Of a DNA stretch of 64,000 nt, positions 28,680-36,339 are shown piece after piece. Origin of the DNA: Phycisphaerales bacterium (GTDB lineage: Bacteria; Planctomycetota; Phycisphaerae; Phycisphaerales; SM1A02); NCBI GenBank assembly GCA_028278245.1, contig JANQEQ010000097.1, forward strand, positions 1 through 64,000. The letters run 5' to 3'. The notes below the pieces were generated by a model. The model was not told the origin of the DNA. It did not search any database and saw only the letters and a list, made by a program, of their open reading frames with translations. The position numbers and the translations under genes were made by a program. Position 1 is the first letter of the stretch. Each line of letters begins with the position of its first letter.

Positions 28680-29816
28680 TCACTTCAGAAGAGAGATATT
28701 CTTCCGATTGCATACGTCATGCAATTGCTTCGGCCAGACGGTCACACTGCATTCTCCGAGGGCGGCTTTGCGAAGGAGGTAGGAATACACGCGCGACTGT
28801 CCGATCCCGCCACCGATGGATAGCGGAATCTCATCGTTGAGAATCATCTTGTGATACGGCAGTTCGAGGAAATCGAGCTGCCCGGTGATCTCCAGTTGCT
28901 GCTTCAGTGTTTCCTTGGTGACGCGAATGCCCATCGAGGAAAGCTCGTGTCGCCGTTTCGTGACATTGTTCCACACCAGAATGTCGCCGTTGAGACCGTG
29001 GCGCGGATTGCCTTTTTCATCAACAGTTTCCGTTACCCAGTCATCGTAGTCGGCAGCGCGCATTTCGTGCGGGTAGCCGTCGTCGAGAACCCACCCGATG
29101 CCGATGATGAAGATCGCAGGATACTTCTGGATGATCTCGGTCTCGCGCTTCTTTCGGGGGAGATCGGGATACATGGCGAGAATTTCTTCCGCATGCAGGA
29201 AGACCAGTTCATCAGGCAGTTCCGGATACTTGTCGTTCTGAAGCTTGGGGAATTCCTTGAGCAGATATGTCTCGGTTTCCTTTAATACCTTCCAGAGCTT
29301 TTTCACCGTGTCCTTGAGGTAGTCGAGGTTGCGATCGTCTGCGGTGATGACTTTTTCCCAGTCCCACTGATCGACATAGGAACTGTGATCGTGGTCGAGG
29401 AAATAATCCTTTCGGACGGCGCGCATGTCGGTGTAGATCCCTTCACCAACTTCGCAGTTGAATTGTTTCAGGGCCCAGCGTTTCCACTTGGTCGCAGCCT
29501 GAACAACCTGCGCATCGATTCGTTTTTCCAGACCCAGACCACATTGAAAATCGATCGGTGTTCGTGAACCATCACGATCGAGGTAATCATTCATCCCGCT
29601 GGCTTTGTCGACGATCAGCGGTGATTCCACCCGAAAGAGATTAAGTTCCTTACATAATCCTTCCTCGATTTTCATCTTTGCTTCGTGCAGCGCATGCTGC
29701 GTTTCCTTGGGATCAAGTAGCGAGTCGTAATCGGTCGGGAGACCCGCTTCAATTTCCTCGTACGTACCGATCCCGGGTCCGGCGAGATCAGCAGTCTTAT
29801 CTGCCATTTGTGTCAT
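28680..29816 (-). CDS. asnA: Aspartate--ammonia ligase (asparagine synthetase A)
   Basis: A 378-residue AsnA, the class II aminoacyl-tRNA-synthetase-like enzyme that makes asparagine from aspartate, ammonia and ATP. Recognised motifs: SPLIVDKASGMNDYLD, QVVQAATKWKRWAL, GIYTDMRAVRKD, and the C-terminal SIGGGIGQSRVYSYLL. It is longer than the E. coli enzyme (330) because of extra residues around 200-230. GGAG lies 7 bp before the ATG at 29816. It has a good terminator downstream. The upstream gap (29817-30380) shows no T-box. Confidence 0.95.
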   Translation of the reverse strand: MTQMADKTADLAGPGIGTYEEIEAGLPTDYDSLLDPKETQHALHEAKMKIEEGLCKELNLFRVESPLIVDKASGMNDYLDRDGSRTPIDFQCGLGLEKRIDAQVVQAATKWKRWALKQFNCEVGEGIYTDMRAVRKDYFLDHDHSSYVDQWDWEKVITADDRNLDYLKDTVKKLWKVLKETETYLLKEFPKLQNDKYPELPDELVFLHAEEILAMYPDLPRKKRETEIIQKYPAIFIIGIGWVLDDGYPHEMRAADYDDWVTETVDEKGNPRHGLNGDILVWNNVTKRRHELSSMGIRVTKETLKQQLEITGQLDFLELPYHKMILNDEIPLSIGGGIGQSRVYSYLLRKAALGECSVTVWPKQLHDVCNRKNISLLK

Positions 29817-29865
29817 TGTGATACTCCAGATAATGCAGGGGGATAATCAAGATGAATAAGATCCA

Positions 29866-30003
29866 ATGATGGTCATTCGTGCAACAGTTTTAGGCCTCAA
29901 ATGCAGGATTATCCAGCCGCTGGAACCGACTCTCCGGAGGTATTTCCTCAAGGGAGGGATACTCGAGCAATGGAAATCGACGGACGGTGAATTCCTGAAA
30001 TAA
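29866..30003 (+). CDS. Possible 45-residue protein upstream of a terminator
   Basis: An open frame of 45 codons begins with two ATG codons (29866, 29869) and ends with TAA exactly where a terminator hairpin begins. The product is basic, with one cysteine (LKCRIIQP) and an aromatic end (EQWKSTDGEF). The ribosome binding site is weak: GGGGG at 29838-29842 is too far away. It may be chance; the only support is its position against the terminator. I recognise no family. Confidence 0.25.
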   Translation: MMVIRATVLGLKCRIIQPLEPTLRRYFLKGGILEQWKSTDGEFLK

Positions 30004-30028
30004 AACCCCCTTTGGGAGCGGGTTTTTT
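30002..30028 (+). terminator. Probable Rho-independent terminator
   Basis: AAAACCC (30002-30008) pairs with GGGTTTT (30020-30026), followed by further T to 30028. On the + strand it would end transcription of the 45-codon frame. It also has a T-run in the other direction and might act on asnA leader transcripts. Confidence 0.55.
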
Positions 30029-30078
30029 CATTTCTTCTGATGTTAGCTTTCTCCCATTGAAAAAAATGTGAAAAAGAC

Positions 30079-30106
30079 TTGCATGATGGTGTGAAGCGTG
30101 TATGTT
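30079..30106 (+). promoter_or_regulatory. Candidate sigma-70 promoter of a small unit
   Basis: TTGCAT (30079-30084) and TATGTT (30101-30106) are 16 bp apart. They lie about 58 bp before the ATG of a 20-codon frame that has its own ribosome binding site and terminator. Confidence 0.45.
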
Positions 30107-30164
30107 TTGACGCCTTGCGTTCGTTTTGCGCAAGATATTTCCCACTCGACTCAGGAGGCATGAC

Positions 30165-30227
30165 ATGCTGAAAGTTGATTACAACAAAAACAAAGCGCCA
30201 TCATGCCCTGGAGATGACCCCAGCTGA
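30165..30227 (+). CDS. Candidate 20-residue small protein or leader peptide
   Basis: A perfect AGGAGG (30153-30158) stands 6 bp before the ATG at 30165. The frame has 20 codons and ends at TGA 30225-30227; the product is MLKVDYNKNKAPSCPGDDPS. A strong terminator follows 25 bp later and a promoter-like pair lies upstream, so this looks like an independent transcription unit of about 170 nt. I do not recognise the peptide. It could be a small secreted or regulatory peptide, a modified-peptide precursor, a leader of the GNAT gene downstream, or part of a small RNA that also has a frame. An overlapping ATG at 30160 gives only three codons. Confidence 0.5.
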   Translation: MLKVDYNKNKAPSCPGDDPS

Positions 30228-30252
30228 GTAGTGGAACAATTTCACACTGACA

Positions 30253-30288
30253 CGCGGCCGTCCAAATGGGCGGCCGTTTTTCTTTTTT
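30253..30288 (+). terminator. Strong Rho-independent terminator of the small unit
   Basis: CGGCCGTCC and GGGCGGCCG (one bulged pair) form a GC-rich stem with an AAAT loop, followed by TTTTTCTTTTTT. It stands between the 20-codon frame and the GNAT gene. Confidence 0.9.
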
Positions 30289-30380
30289 ACGGCTTTGATG
30301 GGATATAGAAAGCCGCACGTACAACAACATTCGCAACTTTGATCGCGAATTGTCGAAAAATGACATGAAGGATGCGCACA

Positions 30381-31433
30381 ATGACGACCAGGACGCAACC
30401 AATCGAACTCTCGCTCACCGATGTCACAGGTGGGGATCAATTCAAGGTCCGACCTGCCACATTGGATGATATTAAAACAGCGCTCGAGTTGGCCAACACC
30501 TGCGACCAGGCTGTAGCAGGGATTCAAACCAATTCAGAGGTGCATTTCAGGGTCAGATGGACTTCGCCAGACGGTGACCTGGCGCTGGACTCCCGCGTGA
30601 TAGAAACCATTGACGGGAGAATGGCTGCTTTTGTTCATCTGAATCACCGACCTCCCTTTATTGAGGTCTGGGTGACGGCATACGTACATCCGGATTTCCA
30701 GCAACGAGGTATCGGCAAGGCAATCTGCGCCTGGGTGCAGCAGCGCGCCGAGCAGCTTATTCCACAGGCTCCCGAAGATGCCCGCGTTCTGCTCGTGACA
30801 GGTTTGATCGATGCCAATGACCATGGCGCCCGATTGCTCACGCAGCATGGCCTGGAAGTCTCGCGGCATTTTGTCCGCATGATCACTGATTATGATTTCG
30901 ATACCCCCGAGCCGGTGTGGCCCGGTTCGGTCGAATTGCGACCGGTGGATCGCAAGGTTCATGACCGTGCCATCTGCCTGGCTCACGTCGAGGCATTCCG
31001 CGATCACTGGGGGCATGTGGACCGCACTGAAGATCAGGATTACGAGCAATGGTGCCACTGGATCACTAACGATGAAGAACTCGATGAAGATCTCTGGTTC
31101 GTGGCCTGGGATGGCGACCAGGTGGCTGGGATGTCAATCTGTTGGCCGAAAACCGATGGAGATCCAACCATCGGTTACATCGGGATCCTATGTGTACTTC
31201 GTCAATGGCGCGGGCAGGGGCTCGGCCTGGCGTTGATGCACCACTCGTACAAGGTTTTCAAGGAACGAGGGTACCCCCGGGTGGCGCTCCATGCTGATGC
31301 GGAGAACATCACCGGCGCTTTGAAGCTGTACCGGCGCGCGGGCATGGAAATCGATCAACGCTTCGATTTTTACGAAAAGGAGCTGCGCCCGGGTAAGGAT
31401 CTCCGGGTGATGACGTTGGAGGAGTCGGCATGA
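30381..31433 (+). CDS. Double GNAT-fold acetyltransferase
   Basis: A 350-residue protein with two GNAT domains. The first (about 15-165) has VWVTAYVHPDFQQRGIGKAICAW, where QRGIGKA is the acetyl-CoA loop, and NDHGARLLTQHG. The second (about 185-335) has IGYIGILCVLRQWRGQGLGLALM, with RGQGLG, and NITGALKLYRRAGM. This tandem arrangement resembles mycothiol synthase MshD and related enzymes, but the substrate cannot be deduced. I prefer the ATG at 30381 with AAGGA 8 bp upstream over the one at 30372. A palindromic repeat begins 4 bp after the stop. Confidence 0.85.
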   Translation: MTTRTQPIELSLTDVTGGDQFKVRPATLDDIKTALELANTCDQAVAGIQTNSEVHFRVRWTSPDGDLALDSRVIETIDGRMAAFVHLNHRPPFIEVWVTAYVHPDFQQRGIGKAICAWVQQRAEQLIPQAPEDARVLLVTGLIDANDHGARLLTQHGLEVSRHFVRMITDYDFDTPEPVWPGSVELRPVDRKVHDRAICLAHVEAFRDHWGHVDRTEDQDYEQWCHWITNDEELDEDLWFVAWDGDQVAGMSICWPKTDGDPTIGYIGILCVLRQWRGQGLGLALMHHSYKVFKERGYPRVALHADAENITGALKLYRRAGMEIDQRFDFYEKELRPGKDLRVMTLEESA

Positions 31434-31436
31434 ACA

Positions 31437-31517
31437 CGTAAGCCGGATCTGACGAATGAGCGAAGCGAGTGAGAAAGATCCGGATCTTTCTCGAAGACTC
31501 GTCAGATCCGGCTTACG
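31437..31517. repeat. Palindromic repeat, AAGCCGG family, complete copy
   Basis: An 81-bp inverted repeat: CGTAAGCCGGATCTGACGA at the left is the exact reverse complement of the right end. Inside are GAGCGAAGCGAG and the 16-bp palindrome AAAGATCCGGATCTTT. It lies between the GNAT and pepP-like genes, whose 3' ends face each other, and could also serve as a terminator. Confidence 0.9.
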
Positions 31518-31538
31518 GTTAATGTGTGTGTGGTGGAT

Positions 31539-32756
31539 TTACTTTTTTGCCATCAGTTTCTCTATCGCTGCGACTGACTTGGGAATCTTCCGGGAAAGAT
31601 TGCGGCAACCATCTTTGGTCACGACCACGTCATCTTCGATCCGCACGCCGATCTTCTCATCGGCAATGTAAATCCCCGGTTCGATTGTGATCACTGCCCC
31701 GACCTTGAGCGGTTCATCGGGTGTGATGTCGTGCGTCTCCAGTCCGAGGTGGTGGCCGATGGAGTGATTGAAATAATCCCCGTAGCCGGCCTTGGTGATG
31801 ATGGCGCGGGAAATCTGATCCAGTTCCGCGATGCGCACACCCGGCTTGGTGGCGCGAATCGCAGCCTCCTCCGCCTTGAGCACGATGTTGTAAATCTCTT
31901 TCTGCCGCTTGGTGAATTTGCCGTTGGCCGGTACGGTGCGAGTAATGTCCGCCGCGTAGCCTCCGAAAGTTGTGCCCGAATCGATGAGCACCAGGTCGCC
32001 GTCTTCCACCGGTCCGCAATTGTCTTCATAGTGCAGTACAGTTGTGTTCAGGCCGGCACCTGCAATGGTGTTGAAGGCGGTGAAACGACCGCCGTTGGAT
32101 CGATAGGTGTGCTCCAGTGTTTCCTGCACGTCAAACTCGTTCATTCCCGGTTTGATCGCGCGAATGACTGTTTCAAATCCGATCGCGGTGATGTCGATCG
32201 CTTTCTGCATCATCGCCACTTCCTTGGTGGACTTGATGGCGCGCATCTTGGCCACCTCTTCCGTGTGATCGACAATGCTCGTGCCCGGGACGCGCGCGGC
32301 AATCTTCTGGAACAATTCCAGATCCGGTGACACCGGTTGATTATGCTGCGCCAGGGGATGAAGACACGCCAGCGATCGGCTGCGCTTCACCGCCTCCAGC
32401 AGGAACCGCCCGAAGTGATATTCACGAAAGATTGCATTGATGCCCGTCTTCTCCCGCAGTTTGGCACTGATTTCCAGACGATAGCCCGTCCACTTATCCA
32501 TCTCCGGATCAATCGGCGGCAGGAACAGCAATTCTTTTCGTGAATCGATCGGGCTTGCGGGATCGAGCACCAGAATCGCACCCGGTTCATCGGTGATCCC
32601 CGTGAGATATTCAAAATGAGGATGAGGGCGATAGTGCGGCGATCCTTCGGGATCGTGATTTCCTGCGTAGAGCACGCCCACTGATTTTTTCAGTTTCTGC
32701 ATTAGCTTCTTGCGACGGGAAGCAAATTCTTTTTGCGGGATGGAGGGGTCAGCCAT
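31539..32756 (-). CDS. pepP: Xaa-Pro aminopeptidase, M24B family
   Basis: A 405-residue metallopeptidase removing N-terminal residues before proline. The N-terminal AMP_N domain has LYAGNHDPEGS and the catalytic pita-bread domain starts near 170. Metal ligands are visible: LVLIDSGTTFGGYAADITRT (two Asp), FNHSIGHHLGLETHD (His), ITIEPGIYI (Glu) and GVRIEDDVVVT (Glu). The length fits PepP (about 440) or PepQ-like dipeptidases; the substrate size preference is uncertain. The stop is followed by ATCCACCACACACACA. Confidence 0.92.
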   Translation of the reverse strand: MADPSIPQKEFASRRKKLMQKLKKSVGVLYAGNHDPEGSPHYRPHPHFEYLTGITDEPGAILVLDPASPIDSRKELLFLPPIDPEMDKWTGYRLEISAKLREKTGINAIFREYHFGRFLLEAVKRSRSLACLHPLAQHNQPVSPDLELFQKIAARVPGTSIVDHTEEVAKMRAIKSTKEVAMMQKAIDITAIGFETVIRAIKPGMNEFDVQETLEHTYRSNGGRFTAFNTIAGAGLNTTVLHYEDNCGPVEDGDLVLIDSGTTFGGYAADITRTVPANGKFTKRQKEIYNIVLKAEEAAIRATKPGVRIAELDQISRAIITKAGYGDYFNHSIGHHLGLETHDITPDEPLKVGAVITIEPGIYIADEKIGVRIEDDVVVTKDGCRNLSRKIPKSVAAIEKLMAKK

Positions 32757-32834
32757 CAGTGGTTCCTTTCTTTTGAACGTCGGGGTTTATGCTCAGGTCT
32801 ATTGGCCCGACGGAGTATCGTTGCATGATCGTGA

Positions 32835-33806
32835 TTACGTGACTTCGTACGGCATGGGTTTGTCCTGCAAGCCGGCCAGCAGATTCTCGACGGTGGTCTG
32901 CATCATCCACTGGCGATCTTCCAGTGTAGCACTACCCACGTGAGGTAATAAATAAACCTGCTTCAGATCCGCCAACTCCGGATGCAATTTCGGTTCCTCC
33001 TCGTAGACATCCAGTCCCGCTCCCGCCAGACGACCGGCTTTCAATGCCTCCACCAGCGCTGCCTCATCCACCACGGGACCGCGCGCCGTGTTGATCAGAA
33101 TTGAGGTTGGCTTCATCAGCGCCAGGCGCTCAGCATTGATGAGATGATGCGTTTCCGGCGTCAGCGGCGTGTGCAAACTGACAAAATCAGCGCGGGCAAG
33201 CCCCTCTTCCAGACTGACACGCTGCGCGTTGTACGGGGCGGCTTCGAGTTCCGGCTTGGCCGATCGATTGTGATACAGCAGCGGCATATCCCACCCCAGC
33301 GATCGCTTCATCACCGCCTGGCCGATCCGTCCCGCCCCCACGATGAATAACGTTTTACCGATGATCCTCTGCCCCAGCAGCATGTTGGGGCCTACCCCGG
33401 TCCACCCACCGCTGCGTACAAGGCATTGTCCTTCGTATGCGCGTCGGGCTGCCCCCAGCAATAACAGCCAGGCGATATCGGCCGTGGGTTCTGTAACGTG
33501 GATCGGTGTATTGCCCACTCGGATGCCCCGGCGCTTAGCTTCCTCAAGATCGATGTTGTCGATGCCCACGGCATAGTTTGCCACCACTTTGAGTTGCTCC
33601 CCTGCCGCATCAAACACTTCCGCATCAATGGGGCGATCACCGGGATAGGTGATCAATCCCCCAGCGCCCGGCACCTCTTTCAGCAAAGTCGCGCGCGGCA
33701 ACGGTTCATCCACATTACTGCACCAGATGTTTGTGCAATCAGCTTGCTGAAGCATGGAAACAACATCCCCCGGCAGCGGTCGTGTGATGACAATTCGATT
33801 ATCCAT
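32835..33806 (-). CDS. D-2-hydroxyacid dehydrogenase (glyoxylate/hydroxypyruvate reductase type)
   Basis: A 323-residue NAD(P)-dependent enzyme. Cofactor motif VGAGRIGQAVMKRS, catalytic arginine in LINTARGPVVDE, glutamate in LDVYEEEP, and histidine in LLPHVGSAT. These fit the GyaR/GhrB branch reducing glyoxylate or hydroxypyruvate; phosphoglycerate dehydrogenase is less likely because no ACT or regulatory domain follows. The ATG at 33806 is preferred: it overlaps the preceding gene by 8 bp (33799-33806), while the longer form adds an Arg-rich extension. Confidence 0.9.
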   Translation of the reverse strand: MDNRIVITRPLPGDVVSMLQQADCTNIWCSNVDEPLPRATLLKEVPGAGGLITYPGDRPIDAEVFDAAGEQLKVVANYAVGIDNIDLEEAKRRGIRVGNTPIHVTEPTADIAWLLLLGAARRAYEGQCLVRSGGWTGVGPNMLLGQRIIGKTLFIVGAGRIGQAVMKRSLGWDMPLLYHNRSAKPELEAAPYNAQRVSLEEGLARADFVSLHTPLTPETHHLINAERLALMKPTSILINTARGPVVDEAALVEALKAGRLAGAGLDVYEEEPKLHPELADLKQVYLLPHVGSATLEDRQWMMQTTVENLLAGLQDKPMPYEVT

Positions 33807-34455
33807 GCGGTGGTTCCTCAACATTCTCACCCAACGCAGCATTTGCCTGTTGAAACATCATGTCGAGTACACGTCGGGCAGCGTCTTCATCCGGCATTGG
33901 ATCGGGGGTATCAATTCTAATCACATCAAATGTTCGACGGATATCAATTCCCCACGAATCGATCCCCACCATGATGGGATGTGTTTCCTTCGTATGGGCG
34001 AAGTGGCGGCAGATTGCCAGCAGATCAGCACTGCGCTGCCGGTTGATCTCCCGGCAGAGCTGCGCTTCAACCTTTGCCAGGGGATTCGGTCGAAGGAATG
34101 CGGGTCCGTCGATAACAACCGTGGCATAACGGGCAGCATCAACATCCAGAAACGCCCAGCGCACATCCGTTGGCTCGCCGTGATAGATCCGCCAGCGATC
34201 GGCCAGGTGTCCCAGTTTTCCATCTTCGTCAAACTGATCCAGCGTCACCTGCACTTCCATCGCGCCCTCGGCACATTCCGGAACGAACAGCACCGTGTCG
34301 ACGCATTGGAGCATCGCCACCATAACCGAGGAAACAATGCGGCCGTCCGGTGCGATGATGTATTGGATCGGCCGCAGATGCTCCTCGAACTGCAGCTCGC
34401 CGGTGTAGTGGCCTCGCAAATAGGCATAAGCTCGCTCGACAATGGGATCATCCAT
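33799..34455 (-). CDS. PNPOx-like split-barrel protein with DUF2470-like C-terminus
   Basis: A 218-residue soluble protein. Residues 1-135 have the character of a flavin/heme-binding split barrel (IIAPDGRIVSSVMVAML, FVPECAEGAMEVQVTL, WRIYHGEP). The C-terminal part (about 135-205) has REINRQRSADLLAICRHF and THPIMVGIDSWGIDIRR, which resembles DUF2470, found in HugZ-like heme-degrading proteins and in related plant proteins. The heme link is by similarity only. Its stop overlaps the hydroxyacid dehydrogenase start by 8 bp, so they share an mRNA. Confidence 0.6.
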   Translation of the reverse strand: MDDPIVERAYAYLRGHYTGELQFEEHLRPIQYIIAPDGRIVSSVMVAMLQCVDTVLFVPECAEGAMEVQVTLDQFDEDGKLGHLADRWRIYHGEPTDVRWAFLDVDAARYATVVIDGPAFLRPNPLAKVEAQLCREINRQRSADLLAICRHFAHTKETHPIMVGIDSWGIDIRRTFDVIRIDTPDPMPDEDAARRVLDMMFQQANAALGENVEEPPHG

Positions 34456-34547
34456 ACTGGCATGGTACGCGGTTTGACGTGTTTCGGGCAGTGTTACATC
34501 ACCTCACTTACCACTGATTCCGTCTTGCCCCTACCATATCCCCAGTC

Positions 34548-36176
34548 ATGACTTTCCTGGCCGCTTCCATCTTCGTCTATGGATCCGACGACATTGCATC
34601 TGCCCTGTCCCGGGCAAGTCGTGCTGTTGAACTTGGAGCAGCGCTCATCGAATGGCGCGTCGATGTGCTGGGTGAGGATCCGGATGGTCCCGCGCTGGTT
34701 GCGGATCTGGTTCGCCAATCACCTGCACCGTGCATTGTCACCTGTCGGCCGGCGTGGGAGGGCGGTTCATATCAGGGCGATGATGCCACCCGCGTGAGCC
34801 TTTTTGAATCGCTTTCACAAACACAGGATCAACCGCGATACATCGATGTCGAGCTGGCTGCCTGGCAACGCAGCGCCAACCTGAAACAGAAAATCAAGCT
34901 TGCCGTGGAGCATGATGAGCAACCCCGCGATGTGAACACGGGATTGATTCTCTCGGCGCATGATTTTGATTCTCGGCCGCGCGATCTCATCCAGCGCGTA
35001 GAGGCGATGAGCGCAGATCCCGATTGCCGCGTGATGAAGATCGCCTGGCAGGCGCGTTCACTGCGCGACAATCTGGAAGCGTTTGATCTGTTGCACCAGC
35101 GCACCAGGCCGATGATTGCCCTGTGCATGGGACAGTTCGGGTTGATGAGCCGCGTGCTCGCTCCGAAGTTCGGCGGGTTTCTTACGTTTGCTTCAGTCGC
35201 TGATGATGAAACAACCGCGCTGGGACAACCCACGATCGAAACACTCCGCAAGCTGTACCGCTTTGACGATATTGGACCCAAGACCAGTGTGTATGGAGTG
35301 ATCGGCTGGCCGGTGGAACATTCCCGCAGTCCTGAACTGCACAACGCAGGTTTCAATGCCGTGGGGCATGACGGCGTAATGCTTCCTATGCCCATCCCAA
35401 CTGAGTATGAACATTTCAAGGCAACGGTCGGAGAGTTTGTCGATCATCCTCGCCTGGATTTTCGCGGCGCTGCGGTCACCCTTCCCCACAAGGAAAATCT
35501 TCTGCGCTTTGTTCAGGAACGAGGCGGCCGGGTGGATGAACTGGCCCAGCGTATCGGTGCCGCCAACACGCTGATTGTCGGATCAGCCGGTGCCACGGCC
35601 TGCACGAACACTGATGCCCCGGTCGTGATCGAATCGCTATGCACAGCGATGAGTATTGATCCCAAGGATCTGGGGGAACTGCGCGTTGCCGTGCTGGGGG
35701 TGGGCGGTGTGGCGCGGGCAGTCGTGGGAGGACTGGCGCAACACGGAGCAGAGGTGGTACTGTTCAATCGATCTGTCGATCGCGCCAAGGCACTGGTAAA
35801 TGATTTTGATGGCTGGGAATCAAACGGGAAGAAAACCACGGTTTCAATGGGCGAATCAGCAATGCTCCAGCACCCGCATTTCCACATTATTATTAACTGC
35901 ACACCTCTGGGGATGGCCGGCGGACCTGATCCGGATACCTCACCGCTTGATCATTTTGCTGATAAAAAAGCATTTCTTGATGATCGCGTAACAATGTTGG
36001 ATACCGTATATACACCGGTAAAAACGCCGATGCTCGTGGATGCCGAAGCCCGCGGCGCTCGCATCATCCCCGGACTGGATATGTTCCTCCGCCAGGCAAA
36101 TCAGCAGTTCAAACTGTGGACGGGAATGGATATACCTGCAACCATCAATTCAGATTGGAGTAAGTTAACATCATAA
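34548..36176 (+). CDS. aroDE: Fused 3-dehydroquinate dehydratase (type I) / shikimate dehydrogenase
   Basis: A 542-residue bifunctional enzyme of the shikimate pathway. Residues 1-235 are a type I (AroD) dehydratase: EWRVDVL, CIVTCRP, SAHDF (H138) and the Schiff-base lysine K164 in VMKIAWQA. Residues 245-540 are an AroE dehydrogenase: VIGWPVEHSRSPELHN, VTLPHKE (catalytic lysine), NTDAP, the NADP site VLGVGGVARAVVGGL, and INCTPLGMAGG. The same fusion order is known from plants, Chlamydia and some Planctomycetota. It catalyses steps three and four; aroC, step seven, is 1.7 kb downstream with hslU between. No ribosome binding site stands out. Confidence 0.95.
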   Translation: MTFLAASIFVYGSDDIASALSRASRAVELGAALIEWRVDVLGEDPDGPALVADLVRQSPAPCIVTCRPAWEGGSYQGDDATRVSLFESLSQTQDQPRYIDVELAAWQRSANLKQKIKLAVEHDEQPRDVNTGLILSAHDFDSRPRDLIQRVEAMSADPDCRVMKIAWQARSLRDNLEAFDLLHQRTRPMIALCMGQFGLMSRVLAPKFGGFLTFASVADDETTALGQPTIETLRKLYRFDDIGPKTSVYGVIGWPVEHSRSPELHNAGFNAVGHDGVMLPMPIPTEYEHFKATVGEFVDHPRLDFRGAAVTLPHKENLLRFVQERGGRVDELAQRIGAANTLIVGSAGATACTNTDAPVVIESLCTAMSIDPKDLGELRVAVLGVGGVARAVVGGLAQHGAEVVLFNRSVDRAKALVNDFDGWESNGKKTTVSMGESAMLQHPHFHIIINCTPLGMAGGPDPDTSPLDHFADKKAFLDDRVTMLDTVYTPVKTPMLVDAEARGARIIPGLDMFLRQANQQFKLWTGMDIPATINSDWSKLTS

Positions 36177-36215
36177 ATTTCTCATGAAGTTATGTTGAAC
36201 CTAAGCATGGCAACC

Positions 36216-36301
36216 ACTCTGCGACTCGTTGAGTCGCAGCTATTTTAAATTGATGTGCGTTTGGAAATCTTCAATAGCTGCGAGGTAACACCTCGCAGAG
36301 T
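36216..36301. repeat. Palindromic doublet repeat, CTGCGA family
   Basis: An 86-bp inverted repeat from ACTCTGCGA to TCGCAGAGT. Hairpin 1 (36220-36238) is TGCGA-CTC-GTT-GAG-TCGCA; hairpin 2 (36279-36297) is TGCGA-GGT-AAC-ACC-TCGCA. Outer stem and loop are identical when one is inverted, but the inner three base pairs differ and both pair perfectly. AGCTATT/AATAGCT flank on the inner side. It lies between the convergent aroDE and hslU genes. Confidence 0.88.
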
Positions 36302-36339
36302 CAGTAACAACCGCGGCGCGGATTATCCACCCGATACAA

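Noticed and set aside
29817-30030. T-box or attenuator before asnA
   Set aside because: The GGGTGG-type T-box sequence is absent, and the hairpin at 30002-30028 has its better T-run on the + strand.
29847-30161. 104-codon minus-strand frame in the asnA upstream gap
   Set aside because: No ribosome binding site, Ser/Arg-rich chance composition, and it runs through a terminator hairpin.
33754-34551. 265-codon + strand frame
   Set aside because: Overlaps three real genes or their borders on the other strand; composition unlike a protein and no ribosome binding site.
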